Source: JBDSZL01 sp039925145 (GTDB lineage: Bacteria; Acidobacteriota; Vicinamibacteria; Vicinamibacterales; SCN-69-37). Taken from it: 64,000 nt of DNA. The DNA is taken from assembly GCA_039925145.1 (NCBI GenBank), contig JBDSZL010000090.1:1-64000 (forward strand), read 5' to 3'. The notes under the pieces are model-generated. The model was not told the origin of the DNA. It saw only the letters and a program-made list of their open reading frames with translations, and did no database searches. A program made the translations under genes and the position numbers. How positions within the stretch are numbered: position 1 is the first letter of the stretch; each line of letters opens with the position of its first letter. Below are positions 1 to 7,212 of this stretch, piece by piece.

Positions 1-119
1 TCCGGCGCTTGGCGCGCGACTATGAGCGCCTCGCGGCGACGCTCGCCGCTTATCACTATCTCGCCTTCGCGTGCCTCATGCTTCCGCACGCGCTGGCGGC
101 CGGAAGTTCATAACAGGCT
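1..119 (+). mobile_element. Right end of an IS5-family insertion sequence
   Basis: This stretch holds the transposase tail plus a terminal ACAGGCTC of the kind that ends many IS5 elements (inverse of GAGCCTGT). The boundary is inferred from this terminal motif and from the abrupt start of a cassette-gene reading frame at 114. The other end lies left of the window, so the target duplication cannot be checked. Confidence 0.6.
3..113 (+). CDS. IS5-family transposase, C-terminal end (5' part outside the window)
   Basis: The open frame enters from the left edge and ends with TAA at 111-113, giving the last 36 residues of a transposase. The stretch RRLARDYERL followed by a short hydrophobic Y-H-Y-L-A-F tail is the characteristic end of IS5/IS427-type DDE transposases. 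The following AACAGGCTC (about 112-119) looks like the terminal inverted repeat of such an element, so the element should end near 119. Only the C-terminus is visible, so subgroup and functionality cannot be judged. It abuts and truncates the cassette gene to its right. Confidence 0.75.
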   Translation, partial: RRLARDYERLAATLAAYHYLAFACLMLPHALAAGSS

Positions 120-362
120 CTAGGGGGCTTCGACGGCAAGACGATGTCGGCGGCAAATCACGGCAGCCTCTTGGTCGTCGAACAGGTGCATGGTGACGAC
201 TACGGCGGGGCCTCATTGGAGTTGTCTGGTGGCTATCGGCTCGTCCTGTTTCCGGCGGGCACACAAGGCGAGGACTGGCGAATCTTTCAGCCCTCGACGG
301 ATGAGCCGCACTTCGTCATCGAGGGTGGCAGGGCCATAGCAGGTTCATCCGGGGCTGCCTAA
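114..362 (+). pseudogene. Cassette gene truncated at its 5' end by the IS5 element
   Basis: The frame is open from directly after the transposase stop to TAA at 360-362, which itself overlaps attC1. A nominal start exists at 144 (72 aa), but the upstream in-frame codons run straight into IS sequence, so the original N-terminus is lost. The remnant is a small soluble domain with a YRLVLFPAGTQGEDWRIFQP-type core and a final HFVIEGG strand. I recall such beta-rich 'E-x-WR-x-F' domains from hypothetical cassette proteins, but no function can be assigned. It is the left-most visible cassette. Confidence 0.6.
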
Positions 363-440
363 CATCCAGATGGAGCCGGCGCGCCTATTGTCCCGTGAGA
401 TCCTGTCGCCCCGGCGCGCGGCTCATTTGGCGCGTTAGGC
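357..440 (+). repeat. attC1 recombination site
   Basis: R'' is GCCTAAC (357-363) and R' is GTTAGGC (434-440), with inner arms pairing GGAGCCGGCGCGCC with GGCGCGCGGCTC. This is the RYYYAAC...GTTRRRY architecture of integron attC sites, 84 bp long. The preceding cassette's stop codon lies in R''. It is strikingly similar to attC8 at 11656. Confidence 0.85.
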
Positions 441-449
441 CGAAAGACA

Positions 450-1172
450 ATGGAAATTCAGGCGGTCATCTTCGACCTGTTTCACACTTTGACCGGGCCG
501 GAGGCCGAGTGGTCCGACCTGCCCTGGACGTCGGACGTTCTCGGCATCGATCGCGGCGTCTGGAATGAACTGCTCGTGAGCCGCTCACGATGGCGTCTCG
601 CCGGCGAGGAGACCGACGCACTCACGATCGTGCGGACCCTTGCCCGCGAGATTGACCCCACGATTCCCGAGGAGCGTATTCAAGAGGCGACCCGCGTGCG
701 CATTCAGCGATTCAAGGATTCGCTGACCCGGATTCCCCCCGAGAACGTTGAAACACTTCGGGACCTCAGGGCGGCAGGATTCCGCCTCGGCCTGATTAGC
801 AACGCCGATGTGATGGAGGCGGCGCCTTGGCCGACGAGTCCACTCGCGGGTCTTTTCGACGTGGAACTGTTTTCGTGTGCGGTGGGTCTGGTGAAGCCAG
901 AACCAGCGATCTATGCGCGGTGCATCCAGGCGCTGGGTGTCTCGCCGACAGGATGTCTCTTCGTTGGAGACGGCGGTTCCAACGAGCTCGTCGGGGCCAA
1001 AGCCGCAGGGATGTCGACCGTATTCGTCTCCGGGGTCATGGCGCAGCTCTGGCCAGAGCGGATCGAGGAGCGGCGGGCGACAAGTGACCACCACGTGCAA
1101 CGGATTTCCGAGCTGCTTCCGCTACTCGGCCTAACCGGCGGTTGCAGCCGACGGCGGTCGCCTGCAGAATGA
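450..1172 (+). CDS. HAD-superfamily hydrolase (cassette gene)
   Basis: A predicted soluble cytoplasmic phosphatase or dehalogenase of the haloacid dehalogenase superfamily, 240 aa, close to the usual 220-240. Motif I is FDLFHTLT near residue 8, with the Asp nucleophile but Phe at the position where phosphatases carry a second Asp. That substitution is common in the 2-haloacid dehalogenase-like branch. Motif II is LISNAD (about residue 115), the motif III Lys is in GLVKPEP (about 149), and motif IV is FVGDGGSNE (about 172). The ATG follows attC1 by 9 bp. The last 14 codons and the stop lie inside attC2, a usual feature of cassette genes, so the tail (GGCSRRRSP) is attC-encoded. The substrate is unknown. 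Confidence 0.85.
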   Translation: MEIQAVIFDLFHTLTGPEAEWSDLPWTSDVLGIDRGVWNELLVSRSRWRLAGEETDALTIVRTLAREIDPTIPEERIQEATRVRIQRFKDSLTRIPPENVETLRDLRAAGFRLGLISNADVMEAAPWPTSPLAGLFDVELFSCAVGLVKPEPAIYARCIQALGVSPTGCLFVGDGGSNELVGAKAAGMSTVFVSGVMAQLWPERIEERRATSDHHVQRISELLPLLGLTGGCSRRRSPAE

Positions 1173-1202
1173 GCCGCCGCGGCTGAACCGCGGACGTTGG
1201 GC
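1129..1202 (+). repeat. attC2 recombination site
   Basis: R'' GCCTAAC (1129-1135) and R' GTTGGGC (1196-1202), with inner arms CGGCGGTTGCAGCCG / CGGCTGAACCGCGG, 74 bp. It overlaps the 3' end of the HAD gene. Confidence 0.85.
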
Positions 1203-1222
1203 AGCACAAAAATGGCTTCGAA

Positions 1223-1684
1223 GTGATTCCTGCAACTCAACGGATTAGGGCGTCGGCGTTTTGGCGACGCGAGGAATCTATCCAGAGCCCATGGCAGGTA
1301 ATCGGTTGGTGGGAGTCTCGAAGAGTTCCGTTCAACCTCATCGTTGGGTGCGTCGGAGTTGTGTCGTGTGTAGTCGCAGGCGTCGTGGCGGCGGGTAGCT
1401 ATTTCCTTTTCGACAGTGACTGCGGAATGCCCTATCCACCGCTGTTCGCCATTTTCGGAATTGTTCTGTACGCGGTGATGGCCAACGTCTGCTACACGGG
1501 CGGCTGGCTTGCAGAGCTCGTTGTGCGCGCGGCTTGGCCACAGCAGGCGAATCGATTCGCGACACTCACGTTTTCGATAGGCGTCGTATTCTCCGTACTT
1601 CTTACGTCCGCGCCTGGCGTGCTCCTTGCCGCCGGCGGCGTGTTCGGGTTGATCGGTCACTTCTGGGGCGTGAAGCATGATTGA
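1223..1684 (+). CDS. Small integral membrane protein (cassette gene, unknown function)
   Basis: 153 aa with a soluble N-terminus containing a QVIGWWESRR-type motif, followed by three or four hydrophobic segments (about residues 38-62, 75-95, 115-140). I recognise the 'W-x-R-R-E...IGWWE-x-RR' N-terminus as recurring in uncharacterised bacterial membrane proteins, but no activity is known to me. The start is a GTG at 1223. The nearby ATG at 1212 is in another frame and stops at once. The gene fills the cassette between attC2 and attC3 and reads in the array direction. Confidence 0.65.
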   Translation: MIPATQRIRASAFWRREESIQSPWQVIGWWESRRVPFNLIVGCVGVVSCVVAGVVAAGSYFLFDSDCGMPYPPLFAIFGIVLYAVMANVCYTGGWLAELVVRAAWPQQANRFATLTFSIGVVFSVLLTSAPGVLLAAGGVFGLIGHFWGVKHD

Positions 1685-1711
1685 GCCGGCTTCCCACTGT
1701 GCCGCCGTGCT

Positions 1712-1811
1712 GGCTAACCAGCCGATGAAGCTGTCGGTCCGTCCCGTCACGCGCCCTTGCTTGCGCAACGCGCGCGCCGGTACGTCCCGCAGCTTATCGC
1801 CGACGTTAGAC
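1712..1811 (+). repeat. attC3 recombination site
   Basis: R'' GGCTAAC (1712-1718) and R' GTTAGAC (1805-1811). The arms CGATGAAGCTG and CAGCTTATCG pair with one extrahelical base, as expected for attC. Length 100 bp. R' overlaps the stop codon of the oppositely oriented doc gene. Confidence 0.75.
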
Positions 1812-2207
1812 CGCGGGTTCGGCACCCAGATACTTGGTGTGTTGGCTCAGCCACTCAGCAAGTTCGTGACGACGGTGGCTGCCGGAGGCGACCGCCAGCA
1901 TCAGGCGTTCCTGTTCGTCGACGCTTGCCACGATCTCAACGCCGTGGAGCAGCAGAAACGTCGCCATCGCCGCGTGGCCGATGCGCTTGTTACCATCCAT
2001 AAAGGGGTGGTTCTGGATGAGCGAAACGCAGAGCGCCGCGGCCTTGTCCACCACGGTCGCGTGGAGATCGACACCGTCGAAGGTGGCCCTTGGTTGGGCC
2101 AGGGCCGAGTCGAGCAACCCCAGGTCACGGAGGCCAGACGCGCCGCCGCTTTGTTCGATGAGCCGGCGGTGGAGCGCAACCACTTCGCCCAACGTGAGGT
2201 CACGCAT
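1806..2207 (-). CDS. doc: Doc-type toxin (Fic domain)
   Basis: A death-on-curing toxin: Fic-fold proteins of this branch phosphorylate elongation factor Tu and stop translation. The protein is 133 aa, normal for Doc. The catalytic loop reads HPFMDGNKRIGHAA (about residues 66-79), with the His and the Asn-Lys-Arg signature intact, so it looks active. A TTG at 2210 precedes the ATG at 2207. I use the ATG because it overlaps the antitoxin stop (TGATG) and so is translationally coupled. It is transcribed against the array direction, and its TAA lies in the R' core of attC3. It presumably stabilises the array or cassette. Confidence 0.9.
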   Translation of the reverse strand: MRDLTLGEVVALHRRLIEQSGGASGLRDLGLLDSALAQPRATFDGVDLHATVVDKAAALCVSLIQNHPFMDGNKRIGHAAMATFLLLHGVEIVASVDEQERLMLAVASGSHRRHELAEWLSQHTKYLGAEPAV

Positions 2208-2401
2208 CAAGCGAGGCGGCGATACAACTCGCGGTTCTGCTCGAGCACGCGTTTGGCAGCGGCTTCGAACTCGTCGTCGCGGGTGGCCAGGAGGTCGGCC
2301 ACGGCCGCCATAGCCAATTCTGCGGGGGAAATTCCCAGCCGGTCGGCCTCTTGTTGGAGCCGATCCGCTTGGGCGGGCGGGAGATCGAACGCGAGCTTCA
2401 T
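2207..2401 (-). CDS. Antitoxin partner of Doc
   Basis: A 64-aa acidic, largely helical protein with an N-terminal strand (MKLAFDLPP) followed by helices. This suits a ribbon-helix-helix-like or short PHD-type antitoxin whose C-terminal part (RVLEQNRELYRRLA) masks the toxin. Its stop overlaps the doc start by one base. Only 26 bp separate its ATG from attC4, so its promoter and autoregulatory site must lie within or across the attC4 stem. The function is inferred from position and size. Confidence 0.8.
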   Translation of the reverse strand: MKLAFDLPPAQADRLQQEADRLGISPAELAMAAVADLLATRDDEFEAAAKRVLEQNRELYRRLA

Positions 2402-2427
2402 GGGTCCACTCTACGCCGAGGTCCGCG

Positions 2428-2501
2428 GTCTAACAAGCGCTTGCAGCCGGCAGCGGCCGGCGCCATGATGAGGCCGCCGCGGGTGAAGCGCCGCGTTAGG
2501 C
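2428..2501 (+). repeat. attC4 recombination site
   Basis: R'' GTCTAAC (2428-2434) and R' GTTAGGC (2495-2501), with arms AGCGCTTGCAGCCGGC / GCCGCGGGTGAAGCGC. Length 74 bp. It is the site belonging to the doc cassette and also lies where the TA promoter is expected. Confidence 0.85.
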
Positions 2502-2639
2502 CGATCTGAATGACGACGTTAGACTCGGACGATGGAATTCGAATGGGATCGGGGATAGGCCGCATCAGCGACCTAAACGCCCTTCTCAGACGCCGCCCGC
2601 CGGTTGATCCACGCCGGATCCCGGTGAGATCCCCGTTGA

Positions 2640-2945
2640 CAGTTCCGGCGCTACGGCATGCTCGCCGTCGTCGTGCCGGCCATGACGCCACCGCCGGTGC
2701 CGTTCAAGCTCTTCGTGCTCGTGGCGGGCATCGCCGATATTCGCCCGTGGACCTTCTGCCTGGCTGTGTTCATCGGTCGCATGATCCGGTTCGGCGCGGT
2801 CGGCTGGGTGGCGTACAAGTACGGCGAGCAGGCGACCGTTTTGAGTCACCAGAACCTGCCGACGATTCTCACCGGGCTGGCTATCGCGATCGTCGTGGGT
2901 GCCGTCATCACTGTGATGGTGCGACGTCGGCGCGTGACGGCCTGA
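2640..2945 (+). pseudogene. C-terminal remnant of a VTT/DedA-like membrane protein
   Basis: The frame from 2640 (just after an in-frame TGA at 2637-2639) to TGA at 2943-2945 encodes FRRYGMLAVVV, then a TPPPVPFKLFVL segment, an FIGRMIRFGAVG segment and a final membrane helix. This matches the second half of VTT-domain ('SNARE-associated') membrane proteins, where the PPP-x-PFK and GR-x-x-R motifs are conserved. The N-terminal half is absent and the first usable ATG is at 2658. I regard it as a decayed fragment; a 95-aa protein from 2658 is possible but would lack the domain's first helices. Confidence 0.6.
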
Positions 2946-3017
2946 TCGCCCCGGGCGACGAACGGTACCCACGTCTTTCGTGCGAGTAGAGGCCGGCCCC
3001 TACATCACTGGGGCGGA

Positions 3018-3035
3018 GACGCGATGAATCGCGTC
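3018..3035 (-). terminator. Possible hairpin after the ankyrin gene
   Basis: GACGCGA-TGAA-TCGCGTC forms a 7-bp stem with a tetraloop, starting 2 bp after the stop of the leftward ankyrin gene. No T-tract follows on that strand, so an intrinsic terminator role is uncertain. Confidence 0.35.
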
Positions 3036-3036
3036 C

Positions 3037-4944
3037 CTACGCGTCCTCCAACAGTGCGCCGATCTCCGGCCGCTGCATCTTGGTCGCCCACGCGCGAGGC
3101 GTCGCCCAGGGTTCCGCGTCGGCCTCGGTCGCATCCGCGCCGCGGGCGAGCAGCAGCTTCACCAGTTCCCCGCGTCCCCAGCGGCACGCCCAGCCGAGTG
3201 GCGTGCTCCTCAGGAGCGTGTCGCGCACGTCGAGGCGCGCACCGGCGTCGAGCAGTTGCGTCGCGAGCGTCACTCCCACGCCGTGGTCGCGCGAGATGAC
3301 CTCGTGCAGCATCGTCTGCCCGTAGTCTGCGGCGCGGTGGTGAGGACCGCAGCGCGCGAGGATGAGCGCGAAGCACTCCGCTGATTCGCGCTGCTGTTGC
3401 GCGTTGTAGTCCTCGTGGCCAGGTACCGGACGAAACAGGATCCAGAACCAGCGCGGGTCGTCGGGTTTCCAGTCGACCCGGTCGAGGGCCATGCGGACGA
3501 TGGGCGCAGAGAGCGAGGAGGCGCCGCCCCAGAGGAGCTGTTCGGCGACTGCCTGGCCGGAGGAGTCGTCAGGCGAGAGGTGCGGGTCAATTTCGCCCGC
3601 GAGCATCTTGCGCGCGATCTCCACCTGGCGCGCGTAACCGGCTGAGCCCGCGTCGATCCAGCCGCCGTGCGCCTCCATCAGCGCGATCATCTCGGGGTTG
3701 CCGTTGCTGTACGCGCGGAACGCCGGCGAGCCCGCGGTCCACACGCCCGCATTGGGATTCGCCCCGCGCGCGAGCAGCAGGCGCGCCATGTGGAGGCGGT
3801 TGAGCACGACGCATTGAAAGAGTGGGCCGCCGGCCGACCAGATCTGACCTTCGCCATCGTCGATTGGCGTGGGCTCGTCGGGGTCGAGGCCGAGGTCGAG
3901 CAGGCGCTGCAGTACGTCCACGTGATTGCCCTTCACCGCCGCCTCGAGCACGCCCGTCGCCTCGAGGTCCTGTTTGGAGCGCGCGGACAAGAAGTCCCAG
4001 CGTCCGAGCGTCGCGGCCGAGAGCGGACTCAACTCCGCGCCATGCGCGAGGAGCAGGTCGGCGACGTTGGTGAAGCAGACATTGTCGAATTCCCACGGCC
4101 CGAACTGTCCCGTGGCCGCGAAGTCGAGCGATGTCCAGCCCTTCGCGGACTTCCGATTGATCAGGGCGGACGTGTAGCGGCCGGGCATGCCTGGCCCGTC
4201 CTTCTGTCGCTCGCGCTCGATGGACCACCGCATGACTTTCGTCAAGCCCCATCCCGCCGCCTGATGGAGCATCGTCACCCCGTCCGCGCCGCAGAGGTTC
4301 GCCAGTTCCGGATTCGCATCGAGGACGGCGACGACGGCGTCTTGGTCGCCGCCCGTGTGCGCACGGTGGAGCGCGCGCATCGCGGGGGTGATCTGCAGGG
4401 CCCGCGCGTGCCCGGCGCGTGAGGCGGCCTCCGCGAAGGCCTGGACGATCTCCGGGTACTCGCGATCGCGGGCGAGCACGAAGGCAGAGGTGGCGTCGCG
4501 CTTCGGCCAGATGCCTTCGTCGGGATTGGCGCCGAACTCGAGCAGCAGCTTCGCCATGGCGAGATCGCGGCCGAGGACGGCCATGTGCAGTGCGCGCATC
4601 TCGCCGCGGCCGATGTCGACGATCTCCGGGCGGCGCGTGAGGAGCGCGCGTGCGCTGTCGAGGTCGCCGTTCTCCGCGGCTTCGTGCAGGCGCGCCGCGG
4701 TCACGCCGTCGACGCGTGCTTTCAGCTTCGGCCAGCTCTCGAACCCGTAGGCGCGTGCCAGCACGAACTGCGCGTCGTGGAGGGCGAAGGTCTCGCGCGT
4801 GGCCGTTCGGTGCCACGCGTCGACTTCGGCCGCCGCGTCCGCGTCGCCCGCGCCGTAGCGGTCGAGCAGCTCCTTCGCCTGGCGCTTCAGTTGATCGAGG
4901 TCGGGGTGCTCGCGCATTGCGCGAGTCGGGGGCTTGAGGGTCAT
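3037..4944 (-). CDS. Ankyrin-repeat protein
   Basis: A 635-aa protein without a signal peptide or membrane helix, so probably cytoplasmic. Residues 10-75 form a helical head containing the QAKELLDRY and LARAYGFESWPKL segments, which recur in bacterial ankyrin-repeat proteins. From about residue 83 on there are degenerate ankyrin repeats with the usual LH-x-A ... LL-x-x-GA-x-x motifs. The clearest are around 114-140 (LHMAVLGRDLAMAKLLLEFGAN), 380-405 and 560-625 (TPLGWACRWGRGELVKLLLARGAD). A good ribosome site (AGGAG) precedes the ATG. Ankyrin stacks bind proteins; the partner is unknown. It is larger than typical cassette cargo and runs against the array. Confidence 0.85.
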   Translation of the reverse strand: MTLKPPTRAMREHPDLDQLKRQAKELLDRYGAGDADAAAEVDAWHRTATRETFALHDAQFVLARAYGFESWPKLKARVDGVTAARLHEAAENGDLDSARALLTRRPEIVDIGRGEMRALHMAVLGRDLAMAKLLLEFGANPDEGIWPKRDATSAFVLARDREYPEIVQAFAEAASRAGHARALQITPAMRALHRAHTGGDQDAVVAVLDANPELANLCGADGVTMLHQAAGWGLTKVMRWSIERERQKDGPGMPGRYTSALINRKSAKGWTSLDFAATGQFGPWEFDNVCFTNVADLLLAHGAELSPLSAATLGRWDFLSARSKQDLEATGVLEAAVKGNHVDVLQRLLDLGLDPDEPTPIDDGEGQIWSAGGPLFQCVVLNRLHMARLLLARGANPNAGVWTAGSPAFRAYSNGNPEMIALMEAHGGWIDAGSAGYARQVEIARKMLAGEIDPHLSPDDSSGQAVAEQLLWGGASSLSAPIVRMALDRVDWKPDDPRWFWILFRPVPGHEDYNAQQQRESAECFALILARCGPHHRAADYGQTMLHEVISRDHGVGVTLATQLLDAGARLDVRDTLLRSTPLGWACRWGRGELVKLLLARGADATEADAEPWATPRAWATKMQRPEIGALLEDA

Positions 4945-4964
4945 GGGCGCTCCTAGTCCTGGCC

Positions 4965-4979
4965 GTGCGCCTGGCGCAC
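4965..4979. promoter_or_regulatory. Palindrome upstream of the ankyrin gene
   Basis: GTGCGCC-T-GGCGCAC is a perfect 7-bp inverted repeat centred 28 bp upstream of the ankyrin ATG. Its position would suit an operator or a 5'-leader hairpin. No protein can be named. Confidence 0.3.
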
Positions 4980-5129
4980 GTGCCGTCGTGCCCGCGTCCG
5001 CTGTGACGGGCTGGAAAAGGAGTTCAGGTCACGATTGCTGTGACGAACCATTCGGGGTGGACGCGGTCCTTCCCGCGGACGTGGACGGCGCCCCGAGCGC
5101 CAAGGGGAATGGTAGCAGAGAGGGACGAC

Positions 5130-5409
5130 GAGGCGCTAACTGGCCAGCACGTAGGGGCGGGGTGTGCCGTGCTGCAGATCGACCTGGGCCCTCTCGAGGC
5201 CGTCCCGCGTGGCAAGTCGTCGGTTCACGTGCCGGTGGTGATGAGCCTGGCCGAGGCACGTTCCGGTGCTCGACCACCTGGGCGGGGTGGCGCGGCTCAT
5301 CGCGTCGGTGCTCTATGGCTGCGGTCGTCGGCTCCAGGAGTGTCTCGAGATCCGGGTGAAGGACGTCGACGTCGAGCGACGCGAGATCCAAGCACTGGCG
5401 GCGGCCTAA
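5130..5409 (+). pseudogene. Integron-integrase (IntI-like tyrosine recombinase) remnant
   Basis: Frame 1 (5130-5261) encodes EALTGQHV, then VLQIDLGPLEAVPRGK and HVPVVMSLAEAR, matching the linker before the IntI catalytic domain. One extra base around 5262-5265 shifts the frame. From 5266 to TAA (5407-5409) it reads VLDHLGGVARLIASVLYGCG, RRLQECLEIRVKDVD and VERREI. That is box I of integron integrases, with the first catalytic Arg in GCGRRLQE. Both ends are missing: no N-terminal core-binding domain, and none of the HLRHSF or Tyr motifs. The stop codon coincides with the R'' core of attC5. Non-functional; another XerC/D-like recombinase is less likely because the CLEIRVKDVD wording is typical of IntI. 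Confidence 0.75.
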
Positions 5410-5499
5410 CAGGCCGCTGCAGCCGACGAGTGGCGGGCAGATCGAACTTGAAGTGAGTATCGAGTTCGCCGCTCGCGGCTGAGCGGCATGTCGTTAGGC
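5404..5499 (+). repeat. attC5 recombination site
   Basis: R'' GCCTAAC (5404-5410) and R' GTTAGGC (5493-5499). Arms GGCCGCTGCAGCCG and CGGCTGAGCGGCATG pair with bulges. Length 96 bp. Confidence 0.8.
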
Positions 5500-5520
5500 C
5501 GTCGCGCAAGAAACACAGCA

Positions 5521-6702
5521 TCAACGGCTGGTCGTGTGGCGTCGCATGAAGTCGAATATGGCCGCATACCCAGCCGAGGGGGTGCCGCGCGGCGTGAAGT
5601 ACTCCAATGTGCCGAGGCCGTGGTCAAGGCCGGCATAGTACGAGAACTCGAGATTGGTCTTGCCGGCAGTCTTGGCCTTTTGCTCGAGGGCACGCACGTC
5701 CGCTGCAGACGTGTTCGCGTCGGCCTCACCCTGAAAGAATCCGACACTCAGAGTCAACCTGGACACGAGATCCCACATCGACGGCTGGCTGAAGTGGTCC
5801 TTCAACCAAGCCCGCGTGGGACTTGGGACGGGTACCGACGCGGTTGCCTGTAACCATTTCTCGATGACGTCGAGGTTCTCGGCTTCGATCAAGTCGACTA
5901 GAGGTTTGGATCGTGCCAGACACTCGCGCTCGGTGTAGAAGCCGTCTCCGTCTGTATCAAACGTGCGGAACACCACGGTCGCGGGCATCTGCTTGCGAAT
6001 CCCCTTTGGATCAGCCTCGAATTCCTGTTCCGAAATCCTGCCGTCCCCGTCGGCGTCCCAATGTCCCCGGTGCTGCAGATACGCTCCGCCGCCCGCCATG
6101 AACTTGAGCGAGCTTTTGAGCGTGTCGCCGATAACACCAGACAGCGCCAGACCCTTGACTTCGTTGGGAATGCGCGCCGCGATTTCAACGGCGAGAAGCG
6201 TGCCTTCGCTTATGCCTCTGAGGAAAATCTGAGAAGCATCGACGCCCGCTTCCTTCTGCAGGACCCGCACGGCCGCGATACCGTCACGCACCTTGTTGTC
6301 GAGCGTGCTCGTGTCGTAGACCGGCCGGTCGATCTGTCTGCCTCCGGTTGCCGAGGTGAAAACGCCACGGCCTTCGTAGGTGAAGAAGCCGACATTCAGC
6401 GGCGTGAGGTTATTCCGGTAGAGGTTGTAGACGGGCACGCGCTCGCCCTGGGCGTTTCGCGTCTGAGGCTCCATCGCCTGCGCCTCGGCGGTCTGCACGA
6501 GGACGAGCACCGGATGAGGTCCTGACGTGTTGGGCAGCGTCAGTCGCCCAAGCATGTCGTAGCCGTCGTGCGTTGTGAACTTGACATCTCGCGTCGTGGT
6601 CGCGCTGCCGGTCGCGGGCGCAGGTGTCTGCCCATGTGCAATGCCGGAGGTCACGATGCCCCCAAGAAGTCCGAACATGGCCGCGAGTGTTCGTGTCGAC
6701 AC
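5521..6702 (-). CDS. Exported alpha/beta hydrolase with an EF-hand insertion (cassette gene)
   Basis: Predicted secreted serine hydrolase. I take the GTG at 6702 as start because GGAG lies 5 bp upstream; a longer GTG frame begins at 6747. A signal peptide ends near AHGQ. The hydrolase core follows, with the nucleophile elbow RGISEGT (Ser) and a probable catalytic His in GLDHGLG near the C-terminus. Between them lie two calcium-binding loops, DADGDGRISEQEF and DTDGDGFYTEREC, both with EF-hand ligand spacing. This combination suggests a calcium-dependent or calcium-stabilised extracellular esterase or peptidase. The gene runs against the array direction between attC5 and attC6, so it needs its own promoter. 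Confidence 0.8.
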   Translation of the reverse strand: MSTRTLAAMFGLLGGIVTSGIAHGQTPAPATGSATTTRDVKFTTHDGYDMLGRLTLPNTSGPHPVLVLVQTAEAQAMEPQTRNAQGERVPVYNLYRNNLTPLNVGFFTYEGRGVFTSATGGRQIDRPVYDTSTLDNKVRDGIAAVRVLQKEAGVDASQIFLRGISEGTLLAVEIAARIPNEVKGLALSGVIGDTLKSSLKFMAGGGAYLQHRGHWDADGDGRISEQEFEADPKGIRKQMPATVVFRTFDTDGDGFYTERECLARSKPLVDLIEAENLDVIEKWLQATASVPVPSPTRAWLKDHFSQPSMWDLVSRLTLSVGFFQGEADANTSAADVRALEQKAKTAGKTNLEFSYYAGLDHGLGTLEYFTPRGTPSAGYAAIFDFMRRHTTSR

Positions 6703-6847
6703 ATCTACTCCATTCTTGTATCGCCCAGGTGATTCCAGAGTCAGCACCTGTCGAAATCAAACGCGAAACGTGTTACCCGCGCAACAGTGGCATCGTGAAC
6801 CAGTCTGGAGGCCAAGAACGGTGTTCCTTTGAGTCCCAGAGGGCCCT

Positions 6848-6913
6848 AGCTAACCCCGCGCTGCACCCGACCGACGCCGGGATCATGAGCGCCGGCGGGT
6901 GAGCGCGCACGTT
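6848..6913 (+). repeat. attC6, interrupted by an IS110-family element
   Basis: The R'' side AGCTAAC (6848-6854) and the arms CGCGCTGCACCCG / CGGGTGAGCGCG are present. The site breaks off after GTT (6911-6913), and its missing tail TAGGC continues at 8443 on the far side of the IS. Rejoining gives GCGCACGTTAGGC, a normal R'-proximal half. Confidence 0.8.
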
Positions 6914-7029
6914 GATATGACTTCGGTTGTCAAGTGAGCTGAGATCTTCGAGAGAGAGTTCTACAGATCAGCGCTCTTTTCTGAAATCTGATCTGAAACA
7001 CACCCGGGTCAGCGCCGAAGCGGGGCCAG

Positions 7030-7160
7030 TCACATCGACGGTTGATCCTGCTGAGATCCGTGGGTTGGGTACCACCTGACTGGGATCCGTCAACGCGCCT
7101 GCCTCGATCTAGGCACGAGGATCGGCCGAGGCCGCCTCTTAACGTGCACGAGGGTTGCGC
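7030..7160 (-). ncRNA. Candidate seekRNA/bridge RNA of element A
   Basis: The segment lies in the non-coding stretch between the transposase stop and the left IS end, where IS1111-group elements encode their guide RNA. It contains a 41-nt block (7036-7076, CGACGGTTGATCC ... GGTACCACC) shared with elements B and C. Sixty-three bp further on is TAACGTGC (7140-7147), whose complement GCACGTTA equals the sequence at the attC6 insertion point. RNA ends are not visible; the coordinates only bracket the conserved part. Confidence 0.55.
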
Positions 7161-7212
7161 GGTACACCGGGGCCGCACCCCGGCGCCGACCCGAGATTCT
7201 GTGGGTGAGGTG

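Noticed and set aside
911..1825. 304-aa minus-strand open frame across the HAD and membrane-protein cassettes
   Set aside because: It crosses two attC sites and is the complement of two convincing genes; its sequence is Arg/Pro-rich without domains.
1677..2468. 263-aa plus-strand frame over the doc/antitoxin pair
   Set aside because: Antisense shadow of the Fic-domain toxin, whose catalytic motif is unmistakable.
2510..2989. 159-aa frame in the VTT remnant region
   Set aside because: Low-complexity Arg-rich translation; the alternative frame shows recognisable VTT motifs.
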